The notes under the pieces were generated by a model that made no database searches, was not told the origin of the DNA, and saw only the letters and a list, made by a program, of their open reading frames with translations. Shown here piece after piece: positions 51,028 to 61,010 of a DNA stretch of 64,000 bases. Made by a program: the position numbers and the translations under genes. The stretch spans positions 37,273-101,272 of the forward strand of contig JAMPYF010000013.1 of the NCBI GenBank assembly GCA_023700805.1, given 5' to 3'. Positions within the stretch are counted from its first letter, which is position 1. Every line of letters starts with the position of its first letter. Source of the stretch: Sulfuritalea sp. (GTDB lineage: Bacteria > Pseudomonadota > Gammaproteobacteria > Burkholderiales > Rhodocyclaceae).

Positions 51028-51675
51028 TCATTTCAGGGTCGAATCGGCGAGTCTCGCGCCGAATCCGATGAACATCGCGCCGACCCCGCCGGTGGCGCCC
51101 GCCGCCAGCCGGCGTCGACTGCGGAACTGCCGTGCCAGATGGGCACCGCCCAGAATCAGGGCCGACAGATACAGGCCGCTGATGATCTGGCAGATCACGC
51201 CGAGAATCAGGAAGGACAGTGCCGGCCAAGCATAGCCCGGATCGACGAACTGGATGAAGAAGGAGACGAAGAACATGATCGCCTTGGGGTTCATCAGGCT
51301 GATCACCAGCGCGGCATGGAAAGGCCGTGTCGCATCGACCCTGGGCTGCGCCTCGGCGGCCTGCCCGCGTTGCAGCCACATGACCCATGCGGCACGCAAC
51401 AGGCCGAGGCCCAGCCATGCCAGATAGGCCGCGCCGATGTATTTGAGCACCATGAACAGGGCGGGACTGGCCTGCAGCACGGAGGCCACGCCGGTCGCCG
51501 ACAGCACCATCAGGATCGCGTCGCCGGCGAAGATTCCGCAGGCGCCGCGATAGCCGGCCCGAACGCCGCGCTGGGAAGCCACCGCCAGCACATACAGGGA
51601 ATTGGGGCCCGGCAGCAGCACGATGAAAATCGTGCCCAGCACATAGGTCGTGAGATCGGTGATGCCGTAGACCAT
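51028..51675 (-). CDS. leuE: LysE-family exporter, LeuE-like
   Basis: A 215-aa inner-membrane exporter with about six helices. The words YVLGTIFIVLLPGPNSLYVL, GACGIFAGDAILM, YIGAAYLAWLG and SLMNPKAIMFFVSFFIQFVD are those of LeuE, the leucine exporter, rather than LysE itself. It sits between carA (3 bp) and carB (20 bp) in the same direction, an interruption of the usual carAB pair; why is not clear from the sequence. Confidence 0.85.
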   Translation of the reverse strand: MVYGITDLTTYVLGTIFIVLLPGPNSLYVLAVASQRGVRAGYRGACGIFAGDAILMVLSATGVASVLQASPALFMVLKYIGAAYLAWLGLGLLRAAWVMWLQRGQAAEAQPRVDATRPFHAALVISLMNPKAIMFFVSFFIQFVDPGYAWPALSFLILGVICQIISGLYLSALILGGAHLARQFRSRRRLAAGATGGVGAMFIGFGARLADSTLK

Positions 51676-51678
51676 GGG

Positions 51679-52821
51679 CTATTTCGCGGCCATCGAGCGG
51701 ATGAAGCGGTCGAACAGATAGGCCACGTCGTGCGGACCCGGACTGGCTTCGGGATGCCCCTGGAAGCAGAAGGCGGGCCGATCGGTCCAGGCCATGCCCT
51801 GCAGGCTGCCGTCGAACAGCGAGACGTGGGTCACCTTGACGTTCTGCGGCAGGCTGGCGGGATCGACCGCGAAGCCGTGGTTCTGGCTGGTGATCAAGAC
51901 CTGCCCGGATTCGAGATCCTTGACCGGGTGATTGGCGCCATGGTGGCCGAATTTCATTTTCAGGGTCTTGCCGCCGGCAGCCAGGCCCATCAACTGATGG
52001 CCGAGGCAGATGCCGAAGACCGGCAGCCGCTTTTCGAGGAATTCGCGGATTGCCGCCACCGCGTAATCGCAGGGCTCCGGATCGCCGGGACCGTTGGACA
52101 GGAAAATTCCGTCGGGATTGAGCGCCAGCACCTCCGCCGCCGGCGTCCTGGCCGGCACCACGGTGAGCTCGCAGCCACGCGAGGCCAGCATGCGCAGGAT
52201 ATTGCGCTTGACGCCGAAATCGTAGGCGACGACCTTGTACGGGAAGTTCCCGGGTTGCGCAAAGCCGCTGCCGAGCGCCCACTCGCCTTCGCGCCACGGA
52301 TACGGCCGCTGGGCGCTGACCACTTGCGCCAGGTCCATGCCGGCCAGGCCGGGGAAGGCGCGCGCCTGGGCCACGGCCGCATCGGCATCGAGATGTTCGC
52401 CGGCCGCGCTGGCAGCGACGAGGCAGCCGGCCTGGGCGCCGTTTTCGCGCAGGATGCGGGTCAGTTTGCGGGTGTCGATGTCGGCCAGGCCGAGCACGTT
52501 CTCGGCGCGCAGCCAGGCATCGAGAGTCTGTTCGCTGCGGAAATTCGACGCCAGCAAGGGCAGATCGCGGATCACCAGGCCGGCGGCATGAACGGACGCC
52601 GCTTCGCAGTCCTGGCGATTGACGCCGTAGCTGCCGATGTGCGGATAGGTGAGGGTGACGATCTGGCGGGCGTAGGAGGGATCCGTGAGGATTTCCTGGT
52701 AGCCGGTCAATGCGGTGTTGAAGACTACCTCGCCGACGCTGCTACCGCCGGCGCCTATGCCCTTGCCTCTAAACACCGTTCCGTCGGCCAGGGCAAGAAG
52801 GGCGGGCGGAAAGTGAGGCAC
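51679..52821 (-). CDS. carA: Carbamoyl-phosphate synthase small chain
   Basis: Glutamine amidotransferase subunit that feeds ammonia to CarB, 380 aa. The class I amidotransferase nucleophile is the Cys in [11 protein letters not shown]; the C-terminal His-Glu pair is in [10 protein letters not shown]. The start is the GTG at 52821 ([11 protein letters not shown]), with GGGAG 8 bp upstream; a TTG 24 bp earlier is possible. The N-terminal half has [13 protein letters not shown] and [21 protein letters not shown]. Confidence 0.96.
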   Translation of the reverse strand: MPHFPPALLALADGTVFRGKGIGAGGSSVGEVVFNTALTGYQEILTDPSYARQIVTLTYPHIGSYGVNRQDCEAASVHAAGLVIRDLPLLASNFRSEQTLDAWLRAENVLGLADIDTRKLTRILRENGAQAGCLVAASAAGEHLDADAAVAQARAFPGLAGMDLAQVVSAQRPYPWREGEWALGSGFAQPGNFPYKVVAYDFGVKRNILRMLASRGCELTVVPARTPAAEVLALNPDGIFLSNGPGDPEPCDYAVAAIREFLEKRLPVFGICLGHQLMGLAAGGKTLKMKFGHHGANHPVKDLESGQVLITSQNHGFAVDPASLPQNVKVTHVSLFDGSLQGMAWTDRPAFCFQGHPEASPGPHDVAYLFDRFIRSMAAK

Positions 52822-52967
52822 GATGGGGCTCCCGGAACAAGACAATGCGGCAATCGGAACCGGACACCGCTCGATTCACAAAGCGTCCGGCAAACCTGTG
52901 GATTATAGCTTGTCGCGTTGCCCATCGCAAATGCGCGACGTGACGCAGCCGGCTACCGCATACCGAC

Positions 52968-53777
<810 letters not shown>

Positions 53778-54200
53778 CTATTTCTTCTCTTGAGCGTCGG
53801 CCGCGGCGCCGGCCGGTGCCGGAATTTCCACGACCTGGGTCGTCGGGCGCGGCGCCTGCCCCGTGGTCGCTTCCTCGGCGACCACGTCGCCCGCCACGCG
53901 CGTCAGTTTGTTGTCCTGGAAAAACACGGTCATCGTCCGCTGCTGCACCTCGCCGCGCCCCGGCCGGAAGCGATACACGTAGTCCCAGCGATCGGCGTGG
54001 AACATGTCGGCGACCAGGGGCGAACCGAGAATGAAACGCACCTGGTCGCGAGTCAGCCCGGGCTTCAGCTGCGCCACCATTTCCTGCGTGACGAAGTTGC
54101 CCTGGCGCACATCGATGCGATAGGGCGTGAGATAGTTGGTGATCTGCGGGGTATTGGAACAGGCTGCCAGGAAAGGCAGCAGCAACAGGCATCGCTTCAT
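53778..54200 (-). CDS. bamE: Outer membrane protein assembly factor BamE
   Basis: Small lipoprotein of the BAM complex, 140 aa. The start is set at 54200 because it gives a lipoprotein signal (LLLLPFLAAC, lipidated Cys14). The SmpA/OmlA domain is shown by VAQLKPGLTRDQVRFILGSP and DRWDYVYRF. An upstream in-frame start would destroy the signal. The Ala/Pro tail is unremarkable. Divergent from fur, a conserved arrangement. Confidence 0.95.
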   Translation of the reverse strand: MKRCLLLLPFLAACSNTPQITNYLTPYRIDVRQGNFVTQEMVAQLKPGLTRDQVRFILGSPLVADMFHADRWDYVYRFRPGRGEVQQRTMTVFFQDNKLTRVAGDVVAEEATTGQAPRPTTQVVEIPAPAGAAADAQEKK

Positions 54201-54362
54201 CGAGGAATTCCGGGAAAACCACAGGTCGTTGATGGCCGCCCTATTCTGGCACGCCGCGTCATTTCCCGATCGCATTATCCCAATCGGGGCGCGAAAACTA
54301 TATCATAGCTGCCCGCCCTCACTGCACCTACCCGAGCGGCCCCGACGCCACGCTAAGGCTTT

Positions 54363-54809
54363 ATGACCCATCCCGACGATCTCAAGAGCATCGGTCTCAA
54401 GGCGACGTATCCGCGCCTGAAGATACTCGACCTGTTCCACAAACTGCAGGATGAAGGTTCGCCGCGCCACGTCACGGCAGAAGACGTCTATCGACACCTG
54501 CTGGCAGACGGCCTCGACATCGGGCTGGCCACGGTGTACCGGGTGCTTACCCAGTTCGAGCAGGCCGGATTGCTGCAAAGGCACCATTTCGAATCCGGCA
54601 AGGCGATTTTCGAACTCAATGAAGGGCAGCACCACGACCACCTGGTCTGCCTGCAATGCGGACGCGTCGAAGAATTCTTCGATGCCGAGATCGAAAAGCG
54701 CCAGCACAAGATAGCCGCAGAGCGCGGCTTCACGGTGCGCGAGCATGCGCTGTACCTTTACGTCGAGTGCAACAAGCCGGATTGCCCGCACCGCAAGCAT
54801 TCCACGTAA
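54363..54809 (+). CDS. fur: Ferric uptake regulator
   Basis: Iron-responsive repressor, 148 aa. The DNA-binding part includes [15 protein letters not shown] and [12 protein letters not shown]; metal sites are in [21 protein letters not shown] and the two Cys of [12 protein letters not shown], with a second Cys pair near the end (CNKPDCPH). The 162-bp gap to bamE has A/T-rich -10-like sequence (TATATCAT) but no clear -35. Confidence 0.97.
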   Translation: MTHPDDLKSIGLKATYPRLKILDLFHKLQDEGSPRHVTAEDVYRHLLADGLDIGLATVYRVLTQFEQAGLLQRHHFESGKAIFELNEGQHHDHLVCLQCGRVEEFFDAEIEKRQHKIAAERGFTVREHALYLYVECNKPDCPHRKHST

Positions 54810-54815
54810 GCAGTC

Positions 54816-55388
54816 GTGGAAGCCTTCCTGACCTCGACCACCCTGGTCGCGATCGCCGAAATCGGCGACAAGACCCAGTTGCTGTCCTTCGTGCTCGCCG
54901 CCCGACTGAGGAAGCCCTGGGCCATCATCGCGGGGATCTTCGTCGCCACGGTGCTCAACCACGCCCTGGCCGGCTCGGTCGGCGTCTGGCTGGCGCAGCT
55001 GATCGCCCCGCAATGGCTGCCGTGGATCACCGGCGCGGTGTTCATTGCCTTCGGCCTCTGGGCGCTGCACCCGGATTCGCTCGACGAAGACCCGAAGATC
55101 CATCCCGCCGGCGCCTTCGTCACCACCACGATCGCCTTCTTCATCGCCGAAATGGGCGACAAGACGCAATTCGCCACCGTGGCGCTGGGGGCGCAGTTTC
55201 AGGGCGCGCTGTTCGCGGTGGTGATGGGCACCACGCTGGGCATGATGCTGGCCAATGTGCCGGCCGTCATCATCGGCGAGAAACTGGCCAAGCGCCTGCC
55301 GCTGCACCTGATTCGCTGGATCGCCGCCGCGGTGTTCATCGCCACCGGCATCTACACCATGCTCGGCGCGCCGGCTGTTCCGGGCTAA
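54816..55388 (+). CDS. GDT1/TMEM165-family (UPF0016) cation exporter
   Basis: A 190-aa membrane protein with six or seven helices and the two signature motifs EIGDKTQ and EMGDKTQ of the UPF0016/GDT1 family, which in several bacteria exports manganese. The start is a GTG 6 bp after the fur stop, so the two genes are probably one unit. Link with metal control by Fur is inference. Confidence 0.85.
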   Translation: MEAFLTSTTLVAIAEIGDKTQLLSFVLAARLRKPWAIIAGIFVATVLNHALAGSVGVWLAQLIAPQWLPWITGAVFIAFGLWALHPDSLDEDPKIHPAGAFVTTTIAFFIAEMGDKTQFATVALGAQFQGALFAVVMGTTLGMMLANVPAVIIGEKLAKRLPLHLIRWIAAAVFIATGIYTMLGAPAVPG

Positions 55389-55423
55389 CCGACGCTCATG
55401 ACTTCGATCAACCAGCCCGCATC

Positions 55424-55561
55424 ATGATGAAATATTTTGCCGTCGCAGCGCCTCAAGCTGGCAAATGGGCCCGCCCCTCCCATCCTCCCCTCGCGGGGAG
55501 GCTACTAATTGGCTCGCTGCGCTCGAACCTGACACAGAGCGCCTGGCGAAGTATTTCACGC
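55424..55561. repeat. Intergenic element with terminal inverted repeats (exporter-recN)
   Basis: TGAAATATTTTGCC at the left end and its near-complement GGCGAAGTATTTCA at the right end (12 of 14 pairs) bound about 138 bp between convergent genes. The interior holds copy B of the hairpin repeat. It could be a MITE-like remnant; no target duplication is evident and the right end includes the recN stop. Confidence 0.4.
55479..55527 (+). repeat. Hairpin-bearing intergenic repeat, copy B
   Basis: CCCATC, a stem-loop CCTCCCC-TCGC-GGGGAGG (55484-55501), T/A-rich bases, then GGCTCGCTGCGCTCG. Same part order as the minus-strand copy at 23352-23402. The hairpin may also serve as a weak bidirectional terminator, without a T-run. 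Confidence 0.5.
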
Positions 55562-57208
55562 TAAGCCGAGCATTTCCGCCGCGTGGCGGCGCGTGGTGTC
55601 GGTGATCTTCTCGCCGCCCAGCATGCGCGCGATCTCGCCGATGCGGGATTCCCGGTCGAGCACGCTGACCGAGGATGTCGTCGCGCCGTCGCGCGTCTGC
55701 TTGGCGATCGACCATTGCCAGTCGGCCTGGGCCGCCACCTGCGGCAGATGGGTCACGCACAATACCTGGCAGCTCTTGCCCAGTTCGCGCAGCATGCGGC
55801 CGACGATCTCGGCGACGCGCCCGCCGATGCCGACATCGACTTCATCGAAAATCAGCGTACCGGCCGGGTTGGCCTGGCTGGCGATCACCTGCAAGGCCAG
55901 GCCGATGCGCGACAGTTCGCCGCCCGACGCCACCTTGGCCAGCGCGCGCAAAGGCTGGCCGGCATTGGCCGAAACCAGGAATTCGACGCTCTCCAGGCCG
56001 CTGGCGGCGCCATCGGGCAAGGCTTCGAGGGCAATCTCGAAACGCCCGCCGGCCATCGCAAGTTCCTGCATGCCGGCCGTGACCGCTTTGGACAAGGCCT
56101 TGGCGGTCTTGCTGCGCAGGGCCGAAAGCTGCTTCGCCACTTGGCGGAAAGCCGCTTCCGCCTTGGCTTCCCGCTCGGCCAGCGCGGCCGGATCGGCGCG
56201 TAGCGTGAGTTCGGCCAGGCGATCCTGCAGCCGCTGCAGCAACTCGGGCAGTTCCTCCGGCGTAACCCGGTGCTTCCTCGCCATCTGGGTCACGGCGTCG
56301 ATGCGGTTGTCGAGTTCCTTGAGCCGCGCCGGATCGAGCTCCAGCCGGTCCTGATAGCGCCGTAGCGCCAGCGCCGACTCTTCGAGCTGGATCAGCGCGC
56401 TCTCGAACAGCTGCGCCGCCTCGCCCAGCGCGGCGTCGTAGCCGGTCAGTTCCGTCAGCCGGGCCCCGGCGTGCTGCAGCAGCGGCAGGCTGGCCGCCTC
56501 GCCTTCCTCCAGCGCCGCCAGCGCGGCGCTGGCGCCTTCCAGCAGGGCATTGGCATTGCCCAGGCGGCGCTGTTCCTGTTCGGTTTCCTGCCATGCGTCG
56601 GCATCGAAGGCCAGGGCCAGCAGTTCCTTGACCTGCCATTCGAGCAGTTCGCGCTCGCGCAGCGTGGCTTCGACATCCTTTTCCGCGGCGAGGCGTGCCT
56701 CGCGCGCGGCGCGCCATGCACCGTAGGCAGCGGCAACGTCGCGCGCCAGCGCCTGCGCCCCGGCGTGGGTGTCGAGCAGGTCGCGCTGGGCGTCACTGCG
56801 CAACAGCGAATGATGGGCATTCTGGCCATGGATGTCGGCCAGGAAATCGGCCACTTCGCGCAATTGCCCGAGCGTCGCCGCGGCGCCGTTGATGTAGGCC
56901 CGGGAGCGGCCGGCATTGTCGATCACGCGGCGCAGCAGGCAGGCCTCGCTGTCGTAGTCGTTCGCCTGCAGCCAGGCTTGAAGAGCGCCGCCCTGCGCGA
57001 CATCGAATTCGGCGGAAATCTCGGCGCGCTCGGCCCCGCTCCGGACCACCGTCGCATCGGCGCGCTCGCCCAGAGCCAGCGACAGCGCATCGACCAATAT
57101 CGACTTGCCGGCGCCGGTTTCGCCGGTCAGGGCGCCGAAGCCGCCGCCGAATTCGAGTTCGAGGCGGTCGACAATGACGAAATCGCGGATGGTCAGATGC
57201 AGCAGCAT
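55556..57208 (-). CDS. recN: DNA repair protein RecN
   Basis: SMC-like ATPase of double-strand-break repair, 550 aa from the ATG at 57208 (MLLHLTIRDF). Walker A is GETGAGKSILVDAL, the signature is ASGGELSRIGLAL and Walker B IFDEVDVGIGG; long coiled coils lie between about 150 and 370. A dispersed-repeat copy lies in frame in the coiled-coil region. It follows nadK by 13 bp. Confidence 0.96.
   Translation of the reverse strand: MLLHLTIRDFVIVDRLELEFGGGFGALTGETGAGKSILVDALSLALGERADATVVRSGAERAEISAEFDVAQGGALQAWLQANDYDSEACLLRRVIDNAGRSRAYINGAAATLGQLREVADFLADIHGQNAHHSLLRSDAQRDLLDTHAGAQALARDVAAAYGAWRAAREARLAAEKDVEATLRERELLEWQVKELLALAFDADAWQETEQEQRRLGNANALLEGASAALAALEEGEAASLPLLQHAGARLTELTGYDAALGEAAQLFESALIQLEESALALRRYQDRLELDPARLKELDNRIDAVTQMARKHRVTPEELPELLQRLQDRLAELTLRADPAALAEREAKAEAAFRQVAKQLSALRSKTAKALSKAVTAGMQELAMAGGRFEIALEALPDGAASGLESVEFLVSANAGQPLRALAKVASGGELSRIGLALQVIASQANPAGTLIFDEVDVGIGGRVAEIVGRMLRELGKSCQVLCVTHLPQVAAQADWQWSIAKQTRDGATTSSVSVLDRESRIGEIARMLGGEKITDTTRRHAAEMLGLA
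56359..56383 (+). repeat. Dispersed 25-bp repeat, copy 11 (inside recN)
   Basis: AG at the variable bases, G at the R position (CGCCGACT), ends CTTCG. Antisense within recN, coding for ESALALRRY. Confidence 0.7.
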
Positions 57209-57221
57209 GTTTCGATAATTA

Positions 57222-58100
57222 TCAACGACGGGGGGTCGAACTCCAGTGCAGCTTCTCGCGCAGCATCGCGAAATAGCTGTAGCCGGGCGGATGCAGCAGG
57301 GTGATGTTGTGGTGCGAACGGCGAATGCGCACGACGTCGCCGGCACGGGCGTCGAAGCGCGTCTGGCCGTCGAAGTGGAGCCGCGCATCGTGCGGCGGCA
57401 GCAGGGCGATATCGATCGTGCAACTGTCATTGACCGTGATCGGCCGGTTCGACAGCGCGTGCGGACACAGCGGCACGATGGCGATGCCGGGCACCGCCGG
57501 GTGCAGGATAGGCCCGTTGGCGGACAACGCATAGGCCGTGGAGCCGGTCGGCGTCGACACGATCAGGCCGTCGGCGCGCAGGACGTGGATCAGTTCGCCA
57601 TCGACCTTCACTTCGAGTTCGATCATGCGGCCGATATCGCCCTTGTTGACCACCACATCGTTCAGCGCCAGCGTCTGGTAGGCCGCTGCGCCGTCGCGCA
57701 GCACCTCGGCATTGAGCAGGAACCTCTGTTCGCGGGAAAACTTGCCTTCGAGCAAGGCGGTGATGCTTTCGATCATCGCGCCCAGGGCGATGTCGGTCAT
57801 GAAGCCGAGCCGTCCCTGATTGATACCGACCAGCGGCACGTCGAACCGGGCCAGGCTGCGCGCGGCATTGAGCATGGTGCCGTCGCCGCCCAGGATCACC
57901 GCCAGCCTGGCGCGGACGCCTATCGCCTCGTAGTCGGCCACCGCATAGCCGTTGGCGCCGACGGCCGCCGCAGTGGCCTCTTCCAGCAACACCTCGACGC
58001 CGCGCTGGCGCAGGAACGCAGCCAGAGACAGCAGGGACTCGGCAATCTCCCGGCTCTGGTATTTGCCGATCAGGGCGATGGTCGGAAATGCGCTGTTCAT
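57222..58100 (-). CDS. nadK: NAD kinase
   Basis: A 292-aa enzyme phosphorylating NAD to NADP. It shows the GGDGT motif ([14 protein letters not shown]), the NE/D-type [12 protein letters not shown], and the substrate motif [17 protein letters not shown]. The start at 58100 ([13 protein letters not shown]) is chosen although the frame is open further, because the upstream part lies in hrcA. Divergent from hrcA by 96 bp. Confidence 0.97.
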   Translation of the reverse strand: MNSAFPTIALIGKYQSREIAESLLSLAAFLRQRGVEVLLEEATAAAVGANGYAVADYEAIGVRARLAVILGGDGTMLNAARSLARFDVPLVGINQGRLGFMTDIALGAMIESITALLEGKFSREQRFLLNAEVLRDGAAAYQTLALNDVVVNKGDIGRMIELEVKVDGELIHVLRADGLIVSTPTGSTAYALSANGPILHPAVPGIAIVPLCPHALSNRPITVNDSCTIDIALLPPHDARLHFDGQTRFDARAGDVVRIRRSHHNITLLHPPGYSYFAMLREKLHWSSTPRR

Positions 58101-58196
58101 GCCGCCGATTAAACCACAACGCCGCCGGCTTTTTGCTGACGGCCGCCTGCCGAAGTCCGTGCGGAGACCGCCTGCGGGGCTGCTAGAATCAATGCC

Positions 58197-59216
58197 ATGC
58201 TCGACTACCGTGCGCAAACCCTGCTGAAGACCCTGATCGAACGCTATATCGCCGAAGGTCAGCCGGTCGGTTCGCGCACGCTGTCGAAATACTCCGGCCT
58301 CGAACTGTCTCCGGCGACGATCCGCAACGTGATGTCGGACCTGGAGGAAATGGGTTTCATCGCCAGCCCGCATACCTCGGCCGGACGCGTGCCGACGCCT
58401 TTGGGCTACCGGCTCTTCGTCGACTCCCTGCTGACGGTGCGGCCCTTGAAGAGCAGCGAGCTGTCGGAAATGCAGGACGCGATCCAGCCCGACCAGCCGC
58501 AACTGGTGATCAGCCACGCCTCGCAATTGCTGTCGCAGCTCACGGCTTTCGCCGGCGTCGTGGTGGCGCCGCGGCGGCAGCAGCCGCGCATCCGCCAGAT
58601 CGAGTTCCTCAGCCTCTCGGACAAGCGCGTGCTGCTGATCATCGTCACCGCCGACGGCGACGTGCAGAACCGCATCCTGTTCACCCAGCGCAACTACAGC
58701 CCGACCGAACTGATCGAGGCGGCCAATTACCTGAACCAGAACTGCCTCGGCCTCGACTTCGACCAGGTGCGCGCGCGCGTGGTCGAGGAACTGCGCCAGT
58801 TGCGCGCCGACATGTCCGAACTGATGACCGCCGCGCTCGATGCCGGCAACCAGGCCATCGCCGACACCTCGACGCAATACGTGATCAGCGGCGAGAAGAA
58901 CCTGCTCGGCGTCGAGGACCTATCGTCGAACATGACCCGCCTGCGCCGCCTGTTCGACCTGTTCGAGCAGAGGACGGGCCTGGCCCAGCTGCTGGAACTC
59001 TCCAGCCGTGCCGAGGGGGTGCAGGTGTTCATCGGCGGCGAATCCGGCATCGCGCCGCTCGACGAATGCAGCGTGGTCGCCGCGCCTTACGAGGTCGACG
59101 GCGAGATCGTCGGCACCATAGGCGTCATCGGCCCGACACGGATGGCCTACGAACGCGTGATTCCTATCGTCGACATCACCGCCAAGCTGCTCAGCTCGGC
59201 ACTTTCCACGCCCTGA
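58197..59216 (+). CDS. hrcA: Heat-inducible transcription repressor HrcA
   Basis: Repressor that binds CIRCE elements, 339 aa. The N-terminal winged helix has [19 protein letters not shown] and [17 protein letters not shown]; the C-terminal part includes [27 protein letters not shown] -10 ends 7 bp before the ATG and no ribosome site is visible, so the mRNA may be leaderless. I find no CIRCE near it, nor before grpE or dnaK, which instead have sigma-32-type promoters. Confidence 0.96.
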   Translation: MLDYRAQTLLKTLIERYIAEGQPVGSRTLSKYSGLELSPATIRNVMSDLEEMGFIASPHTSAGRVPTPLGYRLFVDSLLTVRPLKSSELSEMQDAIQPDQPQLVISHASQLLSQLTAFAGVVVAPRRQQPRIRQIEFLSLSDKRVLLIIVTADGDVQNRILFTQRNYSPTELIEAANYLNQNCLGLDFDQVRARVVEELRQLRADMSELMTAALDAGNQAIADTSTQYVISGEKNLLGVEDLSSNMTRLRRLFDLFEQRTGLAQLLELSSRAEGVQVFIGGESGIAPLDECSVVAAPYEVDGEIVGTIGVIGPTRMAYERVIPIVDITAKLLSSALSTP

Positions 59217-59217
59217 G

Positions 59218-60303
59218 ATGCCCCGCTACGCTGCCGAACCCGCGCCGCACCACGGGGCGCCGCGCCTGACCGCCGTCCTGCTGGTGAATCTCGGCACCCC
59301 GGAAGCACCCACGGCGGCGGCCCTGCGCCCCTATCTCAAGCAGTTTCTGTGGGATCCGCGCGTGGTCGAAATTCCGCGCGCCGTCTGGTGGCTGATACTC
59401 AACGGCATCATCCTCAACCTGCGCCCGGCGAAATCGGCGGCCAAGTACGCGCAAATCTGGATGCCCGACGGCTCGCCGCTGAAGGTGTACACCGAGCGCC
59501 AGGCCAAGCTGCTCAAGGGCTGGCTGGGCCAGGCCGGCCATCCGCAGCTCGTCGTGGGCTGGGCCATGCGCTACGGCCAGCCTTCGATCGCCGGCGTCCT
59601 CGACCAGTTCAAGCGCGACGGCGTCGAGCGCGTGCTGGTGCTGCCGCTCTATCCGCAGTACGCGGCGAGTTCCACTGCCAGCGTGATGGACGAGGTCGCC
59701 GACTGGATCAAGCGCAGCCGCAATCCGCTCGAAATCCGCTTCATCAAGCAGTTCCACGACCACCCCGGCTACATCGCGGCAGTGGCGACCACCGTGAAGG
59801 AACACTGGGCCGCCAGCGGCCGGCCGGACAAGCTGGTGATGAGCTTCCACGGCCTGCCGCGCCGCTCGCTCGATCTGGGCGACCCCTACTATTGCCAATG
59901 CCAGAAAACCGGGCGCCTGCTGGCCGAGGCCCTCGGACTGGCACAGGACGAATTCCTGATCACCTTCCAGTCGCGCTTCGGCAAGGCCGAGTGGCTGCAG
60001 CCCTATACCCAGCCGACGCTGGAACAGCTCGGCCGCGCAGGCACGGCACGGGTCGATGTGATCTGTCCGGGCTTCGTCGCCGACTGCCTCGAAACCCTCG
60101 AGGAAATCGCCATGGAATGCAAGGCCGCGTTTCTGTCGTCCGGCGGCAAGGAGTTCCACTACATTCCCTGCGTCAATGAGCGGCCCGACTGGATCGCCGC
60201 GCTGGGCGCACTGGTCTCGGCCCAGCTCGGCGGCTGGCCGCTGGACGCCGAGGCCGATGCCGCCGCCGCGGGGCGCGCCAAGGCCCTGGGCGCCAAGAGT
60301 TGA
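59218..60303 (+). CDS. hemH: Ferrochelatase
   Basis: Last enzyme of protoheme synthesis, inserting Fe2+ into protoporphyrin IX, 361 aa. It has [16 protein letters not shown], the substrate region [15 protein letters not shown], the metal-site His in SFHGLPRRS and the conserved [16 protein letters not shown]. It starts one base after the hrcA stop. The 3' end overlaps a dispersed-repeat copy, which extends past the stop. Confidence 0.97.
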   Translation: MPRYAAEPAPHHGAPRLTAVLLVNLGTPEAPTAAALRPYLKQFLWDPRVVEIPRAVWWLILNGIILNLRPAKSAAKYAQIWMPDGSPLKVYTERQAKLLKGWLGQAGHPQLVVGWAMRYGQPSIAGVLDQFKRDGVERVLVLPLYPQYAASSTASVMDEVADWIKRSRNPLEIRFIKQFHDHPGYIAAVATTVKEHWAASGRPDKLVMSFHGLPRRSLDLGDPYYCQCQKTGRLLAEALGLAQDEFLITFQSRFGKAEWLQPYTQPTLEQLGRAGTARVDVICPGFVADCLETLEEIAMECKAAFLSSGGKEFHYIPCVNERPDWIAALGALVSAQLGGWPLDAEADAAAAGRAKALGAKS

Positions 60304-60318
60304 CGCTGGCGCCACGGC
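60294..60318 (-). repeat. Dispersed 25-bp repeat, copy 12 (hemH 3' end)
   Basis: Minus-strand copy with GG at the variable bases and one change in the core (CGCCAGCGTC), ending AACTCTTG. It spans the hemH stop codon. Confidence 0.75.
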
Positions 60319-60348
60319 GCGGCACTTGAACTCGGAATCGCCAGCCTT

Positions 60349-60368
60349 ATATCAGTAACATCTGATAT
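60349..60368. promoter_or_regulatory. Perfect inverted repeat upstream of trxC (operator candidate)
   Basis: ATATCAG-TAACAT-CTGATAT, a perfect 7-bp inverted repeat with 6-bp spacer, ending 12 bp before the trxC ATG. It covers the place where a promoter or leader would be. It does not match the OxyR consensus I know; the regulator is unknown. Confidence 0.5.
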
Positions 60369-60380
60369 TTGGAGTGCATC

Positions 60381-60815
60381 ATGTCCGAACCCCTGATCGT
60401 CGTCTGCCCGCATTGTCATGCCGCCAACCGCCTGCCTGCTGAACGCCTGGCCGACGGCGCCACCTGCGGCAAATGCAAGGCGCGCCTGTTCAGCGGCAAG
60501 CCGGTCGAACTGGCTGCGGCGAATTTTGACAGCCACATCGGACGCTCCGACATCCCGGTGCTGGTCGATTTCTGGGCACCCTGGTGCGGCCCCTGCCGGA
60601 CCATGGCGCCGGCCTTCGCCCAGGCCGCGCAACAGCTGGAACCGGAGTTCCGTCTGGCCAAGGTCAATACCGAGGACGAACAGCAACTTGCGGCGCGCTT
60701 CGGCATACGTTCGATCCCGACCCTGGCGCTGTTCCGCAATGGCCGCGAAGTCGCACGCCAGGCCGGCGCCATTGATACCGCCAGCCTGGTGCGCTGGGTC
60801 CGCAGCCAAAGATAG
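60381..60815 (+). CDS. trxC: Thioredoxin 2 (TrxC)
   Basis: A 144-aa thioredoxin with an N-terminal zinc domain: CPHCHAANRLP and CGKCKARLF supply four Cys ligands (about 8-38). The thioredoxin fold follows with the redox site FWAPWCGPCRTMAP and the cis-Pro in IRSIPTLALF. GGAG lies 7 bp before the ATG. It reduces disulfides in the cytosol, often under oxidative stress. Confidence 0.95.
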   Translation: MSEPLIVVCPHCHAANRLPAERLADGATCGKCKARLFSGKPVELAAANFDSHIGRSDIPVLVDFWAPWCGPCRTMAPAFAQAAQQLEPEFRLAKVNTEDEQQLAARFGIRSIPTLALFRNGREVARQAGAIDTASLVRWVRSQR

Positions 60816-61010
60816 AGCGCGTAACGGACTTGTCATCAACCGGTGGACAGGCGCCTTGCGTCGATCAGGGCGCAGACAGCCGGCGGACTGCATCGTGCGA
60901 GGATGCTCGCGTCGGCAGCGTGCAGGAGATCGGCATATATCGTAGGTAATACTCCGCATGGCGCCTTCGTCGTCATCGGCTAGAATTCGACCCTTGCAAC
61001 AGGAGGGATA

